NCBI RefSeq assembly: GCF_019649055.1
Contig: NW_026570221.1
Span: forward strand, 2,790,001 to 2,854,000
Length of the DNA stretch: 64,000 bases
Source: Paramacrobiotus metropolitanus
Lineage: Eukaryota; Tardigrada; Eutardigrada; Parachela; Macrobiotidae
Direction of reading: 5' to 3'
Shown: positions 58,528 through 64,000 of the stretch, one piece after another
How positions within the stretch are numbered: position 1 is the stretch's first letter
Layout of the letters: every line of letters starts with the position of its first letter
The notes under the pieces: generated by a model
Seen by the model: the letters and a program-made list of their open reading frames with translations, nothing else
Database searches by the model: none
Told to the model about the DNA's origin: nothing
Translations under genes and position numbers: made by a program

Positions 58528-61040
58528 TGGTTCTGCTCAAAAATCAGACTTTAAATCAGACTTGGCCGATACGTGCGCGCGATGGAAGAGCACCATTGGT
58601 TTCAATGGTTTTCAGTCTGTGTGCCGTCAATGACGGCCACTGTCGCATCCTTGTAACGCGGGATGAATGTAGCCAGCAGTGCTTGGCAGTGCAAAAGTTG
58701 CATTTGCTCTGTGGTTAGAACTGGTGAAAACAAAAGGTCGTAATTTCTTATTAACGCCAAGTTGGTTTTATGAATACTTCGCCAGTCTTGTGGCATCTAG
58801 ACTACTCGAAACTGTGGAGGTTTACTTTATGTCCGAGGTGCATACGAAATGCCCTTATAATGATTTATTGGCATTAATTAATTCGAAAAAAAATTTATAC
58901 TCATCATTCTTACCAATGTTATGAATCGCTGACCAGTTGAATCGCTAGTAGTTGTAAGCTTTACGTCCTTACTACACGGATACCATGCGCGAAGTATTCC
59001 GTGCAGCAGGGGCCGCATTCAGGAATCCTGTATTCCGACGCACGCACTGCCCGTGTGCAAACTTTATTTTGGAGGAAGCTTACCACCAAACGTTTACTTA
59101 AGTCGACCTGGCGTACGCTTTGAAACTAGCGTATCGACGAAAATTCCATTGTCCTGATTTAGCTTTTAAAACCAATGATATTACTGGGACAGAGGAAATA
59201 TGTATGTGAATTTGGATTAATCACGGACACGCAGATTATAAACCGTAGTGAAACAGGGGGACCGCATCAGTCACACCCACAAGCCAGAAGACAAGATTCC
59301 CTTGAAATTTCGATATTTCACCCGCTGCACCACGGAGACGCCTATAACCAACTTATACCAGGGAGTGATTTAAGGAAGGTCTACAAGATGAGATTCGAAT
59401 GGAATTTTTTACGTTTTCTCCAAAATATGTTGCGATGTCATTCAAGGAATGCACGGGAGACATCGGAATCTAGCCACCACCATGTCATTCATACTCTAAC
59501 AAATGTCTGCCATTTTTCAGTGGAGCATTTGCATGGAACATTTCTTTTAATTCGCCAACATCGAACATCGCTGCAATTGTTTTAGGGTAAAAGAACTAAT
59601 AAAATTTGGGAAGGTTTTCACTTAGCCATGTACGCAAGTAAACTCTTAATAATTTATTATAACATCAATAACAGATTAGTGTATGTTAACCAGTCAAGCA
59701 AGAAAGGGTGATATGCAAGTTATAGTAAATCTCGACCAAACTGTTGACTTCGAAAGCTAAAAAGTCGGCATCCGGATTCCCAGCGTGGTCTTGCAATAGC
59801 AAACGAAGGGCTTCAATGCTTTCTTTGAAAGCGGTACTGCTCCGCACATGGTGGCATGCGAGAGAGTTCTCCACATGCGTACCAGGTGCTCCACGTCGCA
59901 TACAAACATCGCAATTTTTAACACACACACATAAATCACCTTCTACTGTTTTTAAATTATATTTCGCAGAGTTTTCTGAAGGCAGAAACAGTATTTCTAA
60001 AATAATGGCCTGAAACTATTTACCAAGAATAACTACGACGGGTGGCAAAATATGGAATGGTGTAGAATAAAATCGCAGGTTGCAAAGGTCACTAGCACGA
60101 AAACACGGTTAAACCTAGAAAACGCACTGCAAGATTGATTATTGAAAAATTGTCCGGCAAAGGTTCACCTCACGCAAATGTGATTCTTCAATGAATAAAA
60201 CAAGGGTTTTTACCCACTGAGCAGGATATACAATACTTTTCATAAAAAAGTTTGGGAAACAAGGACGAAAACCTTTATTCGCGAATTGAGGTCCATACCG
60301 AATATCCTTAGATCAGAAAGGATTCTCCCTACCCTCTGATCCGAGACGGCCTGTTACCTTACGTTACTTGAGAGGGATCGCTGTGAAGCCTCAAGATTTT
60401 CTGTACACTTTTCAAACCACAACAGAATACATCGACCTGACCCATCACTAAAGATTGCATCAGCATGAACACCAAATTTCAAGCTAACAAAGCGATTGGT
60501 ACGGCACCACACATATCCAAATGTACGTCTGCTCGGAGCCGTTACGGCAATGGTATTTCCCACATTTGAGCCGTTATGGCAATGGTATTTTCCACATTCT
60601 ACGATTCACTTTCCATGGCTTTCGTTATTTCCGTAGGTTCTTTCAACGGATCCACGCGATTGGTTTCCCACACAACCATGGCTTTCATGCCTTTTTTATT
60701 GTACGTATCAGGATTGGCTTCGAATTTTGTTTTCACTTCCCTTTTATCACAACCTTTATACAGCACGGTCTTTATTTTTAAATGTTTTGCCAAAAAATCC
60801 ACATAATTAAGAATTGTGCAATGTTGGCTGTGGTGATATTATGATTAGGATTGGAATCATGACTGTTATATCGCGATAACAGCATCCATAAGAAAGGTAC
60901 TTATTAAGATTTTAACGCAAAGTATGAACCGTAATAAAATATATCCAAGAACGGCGGTAAACAACTTATCCGCTTTGAGAATTTCACTTGCATGCATATA
61001 ATTTTATTAATATATTATTTTTTTATTGATAATGCATATA
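58528..61040. other. Region without a supported gene
   Basis: Weak candidates only: a minus frame at 59686-59928 with Cys-rich start (CVKNCDVCMRRGAPG) and a helical tail, and a minus frame at 60599-60802 that is Lys-rich (KGCDKREVKTKFEANPD). Both could be exons; neither shows a known domain. Confidence 0.35.
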
Positions 61041-61671
61041 CTGTAATGACACAGGTTTAAGGGACACGAAAATACCCTAGGTTAGCTTGCAAGCACCCGG
61101 GGCCTGCAGCTACGTTCAGTCCTGCTCATTCAGCCCTGAAACCAAAAAATTAATAAGATTAAATCTGAAGTTGCTTTCGCTCATCGCGTGCTACCACTTC
61201 ACAATCTTTATCACTCCTCGTTTCTGGATATCCATTGACTATCTAATAAGTTTTGATACGAGAATTTATAATGGAAAATTTTGCTTTGCTTTTTGGCACA
61301 AAACTGTGATTCTTCTGCTGTGCAGCACCGTTTGCCTGTGGCTACCCCTGGCTAGGGGGGACCTAGGGGCATCATGATTCTTCTGCGTTTCTGCAGATTC
61401 GTTTACGTTTTCCTTTATGTTGTATCATCTGTTTTGGTTTTCTGGTTTTCTGGAGCCCTCGAGTTCTTAATTTTAGCGAGGTAAGACCGTAACAAACTAA
61501 CAATCATACTTTGCGATTCGCGAAACTGATGAAATTTTTCATCATAATTCGAATTTCCCTGCAATTTTGAAAAGCACTCCCAGTGAATCAGTTTGAACGA
61601 AACTGCAGGCCCCGGGTGCTTGCAAGCAGACCTAGGGTATTTTCGTGTCCCTTAAACCTGTGTCATTACAG
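61041..61671. mobile_element. MITE with TA target duplication, Tc1/mariner-like
   Basis: Terminal inverted repeats of about 70 bp start CTGTAATGACACAGGTTTAA and are exact apart from about two bases. TA flanks both ends, fitting a Tc1/mariner-type insertion. 631 bp long, no transposase. Confidence 0.85.
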
Positions 61672-61744
61672 TAATTTTATTTTATTTTTATATAATTTAT
61701 TAGAATGCTTATAATTTATTTATAATGCATGTATGTACGTCGCA

Positions 61745-62375
61745 TTATCTGAATGCGATGTTACCGCTGTTGGCAAATTTTGCCCATTCAAAGTTGCCTT
61801 CCTGCAGATTTGTCTCCACATTCACAAATGGCAGATCCACACTAACTGCCGCCTTCGCGTCTGCGTACCAGTAGATTAATCCATAATGTGACCTTTCCAT
61901 GGCGAATAGTAAGAAAAACAAGGCGGCGAAGCACAGACTGAAAAGTATGCAGTCTGCGACGAACTGTGCAGTACGAAATCTCTCAGATAAGATGAGCATT
62001 TTTGCTGTCAGCCCAACGAGTGACGCGACAAACAATGGAAAAATTTGTCCAGCACTATGGCTCCATAAAAGACATAAGTGTCATTGGCAGACATATTTAT
62101 TACTATAAATGGCTCAGTAAGAAGAACTAAAAACATTTCCTTGTTCTGAAACCGGTTGCGACGTTGTAGTCAACAGGAATATCAACTGCAGAAACAAATA
62201 GAGTATTGCACGCTGTGCACACAGTCAGTGGCGACACACAAATGAGGCGCCAGTTTGCTCCATTAATAAGGTCATAGAAAACTAGGCCACACCGCCAGTC
62301 AGATCGTACGAATGTCTTTATGTAATTATGGTGCTGTAGACAACACCATTCGCACTGTGTTGCGCTTATTTTCAT
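61745..62375 (-). CDS. Possible exons of a multi-pass membrane protein
   Basis: Two minus-strand frames, 62127-62375 and 61745-62035. The second has strongly hydrophobic stretches (VADCILFSLCFAALFFLLFA and SLVGLTAKMLIL) and ends with a stop after EFAK-type polar sequence. The first is Cys/Trp-rich with a less hydrophobic segment. They could be parts of a four-helix membrane protein, but the joining splice sites are not evident and the frames do not fuse directly. I do not name a family. Confidence 0.35.
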
Positions 62376-62381
62376 CCGAAG

Positions 62382-62572
62382 AACCTGTTGGAGTTATTGC
62401 GGAAGAAAGTCCCCGAAATTACGGTTACGCTTCAACGTGAGAATGTGGTGCAATTGTGCGCGGACTTATTGGAGCGCTTTCAAAGCGTACATCACTTTCG
62501 GAGTACAAAATTCCGATGGGCCCTCGGTTCAATCTTGACATTTTTGGGGATGGATCATGCCCGTTCGCCAAG
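62382..62572 (+). CDS. Candidate exon of the right-edge gene
   Basis: Open from an AG acceptor (62380-62381) to a strong donor AAG/GTAAGC at 62573. In one frame it reads LLELLRKKVPEITVTLQREN. In another it ends FNLDIFGDGSCPFAK, which echoes the GDGDC motif of the later exon, so the true frame is uncertain. Confidence 0.4.
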
Positions 62573-62856
62573 GTAAGCCCGTCCGCAGATGTATATAAAT
62601 TATTTCCATGCTGGAGTCGTGGATTACACTGACTTTATGTCGCTTAATTCAGCTCGTAATTTATTCGCACACGATAGCCATATTTTTGCAATGCCTGTAG
62701 TTTAGGTACGAGATTGTCTTTACAGTCTCGTACCGTCTACCGTCTTTACAAACTCGTACCATATACCGTGTCTTTACAATTTCGTATCTCGAGTATGCCG
62801 TATGTGTTCACGATGTTGGTAATTTCGGTGACCGTCACCTTGTTCTCTCTTTGCAG

Positions 62857-63069
62857 AGATTTACAAAAAAGTTTGGGAATATTCTTGCGTCGGTGTGGAT
62901 TCCAGGGTCGCCGGAGTGGATCCACAAAAACAGCGAGAGTTGAATCGACAGCGGCTGAAAACCCACGGTAATTTCTATGAGCTGTACAGCAACACATGGT
63001 GTGACATTGAGTTCGTCAACCTAAACGGAGCGCCGTTCTATTGCAACAAAATTTGCCACCGTTTATCGA
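62857..63069 (+). CDS. Candidate exon of the right-edge gene, frame uncertain
   Basis: Preceded by an excellent acceptor (TTGTTCTCTCTTTGCAG). The best frame reads EIYKKVWEYSCVGVDSRVAG and later ELYSNTWCDIEF, but this frame must shift to reach the next exon. A small intron or an indel near 63000-63070 is needed. Confidence 0.4.
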
Positions 63070-63697
63070 GCGTTCGGATATCGGGGATGGGGACTGTTTC
63101 CCTGAACTGGGCATAAGTCCCGAAATGGTGACGGAATTTCGTGAGAACCGAAGTAGTTCCAGATCGGCTTTCGTTGATCTAATCCACATGCGGGCGCTCG
63201 AGAAATTCACAGATCTGGGAGGTTGCGATGCTCAGCTACTCTTAGTTGGAGACCTAGAGAATAATTCCTTCATGAGACATCAAAAGTCAATCCAGCTTCT
63301 GGTCTTTAGTGGGCATGTCGTAATTTTAGCACGACGTAGGAATGGTGTAGTTCACGAATTCCTGTACTGGGACACTTTAAATAAGGAGATTCCCCAAGCG
63401 GTATACCGAGTTATCGCAGTCTTGACGGACACCCAGCCTGGAGACCAAATTCAAGTCAAGCGAATCACCGTCCAAGAGCAGTTAAATAATCACCCGATTC
63501 CGTTGAGTGCAGCGCTTTTATACATGTTCGCCCTGGACGACAAGGTTGTGGGTAAATTGAGGTTCAAAGACCTCGAGAATGTCGGTATGTCCATTATCAG
63601 TGCAATGCTGGAATACAAAGATGTGGAACTGGAAACGGAGGCCATGTTACCAAAAACCGCCACGCAGACTATCACGGCACCGCCTTGGTTCTTCCAG
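63041..63697 (+). CDS. Main exon of the right-edge gene
   Basis: Long open exon ending at donor CAG/GTAAAC. It begins around NLPPFIERSDIGDGDCFPEL. The GDGDC motif resembles the Cys loop of OTU-type cysteine proteases (DG-x-C) but the usual following residues are absent, so this is only a hint. Later parts are alternating beta/alpha (IQLLVFSGHVVILARRRNGV, YWDTLNKEIPQAVYRVIAVL, LSAALLYMFALDDKVVGKL). No membrane segment. Codon use and the clean 55-bp intron downstream support a live gene. Confidence 0.6.
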
Positions 63698-63752
63698 GTA
63701 AACTGTTTTGTAGTCCGCTTGAAGGTCTAATTGGTGTACTTAGCTATTGCAG

Positions 63753-63905
63753 CTGACTGATGATGATTTCCTATACGGATTCCCGCGGCATATCGGAGCG
63801 ATTGGCATTGTGGGGCATGCCTCCAACCTGTCTTTGTGGTTGTATCCCTCCTCCAAGTATCACCTGTATAATTGGTGTCGCGAACGCCAACTGGTAATGT
63901 TTGAG
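63753..63905 (+). CDS. Next exon of the right-edge gene
   Basis: Follows a 55-bp intron (63698-63752, GT...AG, phase 0) and ends at donor GAG/GTATGC. It encodes LTDDDFLYGFPRHIGAIGIV and a Trp/Tyr-rich continuation. The gene runs past the window. Confidence 0.65.
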
Positions 63906-64000
63906 GTATGCCTTTGATTCATTCGAATTGCTGATTCACACAGTACGACTTTTTGCGAGCTATTGCGAGCTACTTTTTCACTTTTTTTACTTTTTCACGA

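Overview
This is a repeat-dense animal (metazoan) nuclear window. GT-AG introns (264 bp in an Ig-domain gene on the left, 55 bp in the gene at the right edge), signal-peptide and Ig-like coding, and remnants of Ty3/gypsy, Ty1/copia, Helitron, Polinton-type DNA polymerase B, hAT-like and TA-flanked miniature elements all point that way. The species cannot be named from the sequence. Almost everything between the two host-like genes is mobile DNA.

Layout. 42-236: minisatellite. 1737-2915 (minus): two-exon gene for a secreted or surface protein with two Ig-like domains. 3459-30150 (minus): one giant 26.7-kb Ty3/gypsy-type LTR retrotransposon with nearly identical 425/426-bp LTRs and a tRNA primer-binding site. 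30178-31542: hAT-like foldback element. 31.5-42.2 kb: fragments of a RING gene, a protein-primed DNA polymerase B, a Helitron and a copia element. 42263-55120: a 12.9-kb structure bounded by about 2-kb inverted arms, with a foldback element at 48485-49344 inside it. 56.6-58.5 kb: the C-terminal part of a second polymerase B fragment and a RING fragment. 61041-61671: MITE with TA target duplication. 62382-63905 (plus): exons of an unidentified gene that runs off the right edge.

The giant retrotransposon is the main content. Read on the minus strand (5' to 3') it has: LTR, PBS, 1.2-kb leader, a 1075-codon coiled-coil ORF1, an in-frame TAG, a Gag-like ORF with a CCHC knuckle, a protease region, Pol (RT, RNase H, integrase) and a basic tail with an AT-hook. 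About 9.5 kb of extra coding follows, which ordinary gypsy elements lack. This extra part holds Pro/Gln-rich and helical-repeat protein, an ORF with DEK_C-like plus linker-histone-like domains, a protein with an acidic tract and two winged-helix-like domains, and a C4 zinc-finger ORF. It ends with a 2.1-kb repeat-rich 3' region and the LTR. I infer that the element carries its own chromatin-interaction module.

The most unusual signal is a family of about 40 small hairpins scattered through the whole element, coding and non-coding alike. The loop is nearly constant (TATTG or TGTTG on plus; CAATA or CAACA in the element RNA) while the stems differ and covary. In coding regions the motif falls in all three reading phases, so it appears to be maintained as nucleic acid structure, not protein. 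The best guess is a dispersed RNA signal (packaging, Gag binding or translation control); a self-spreading micro-element is the main alternative.
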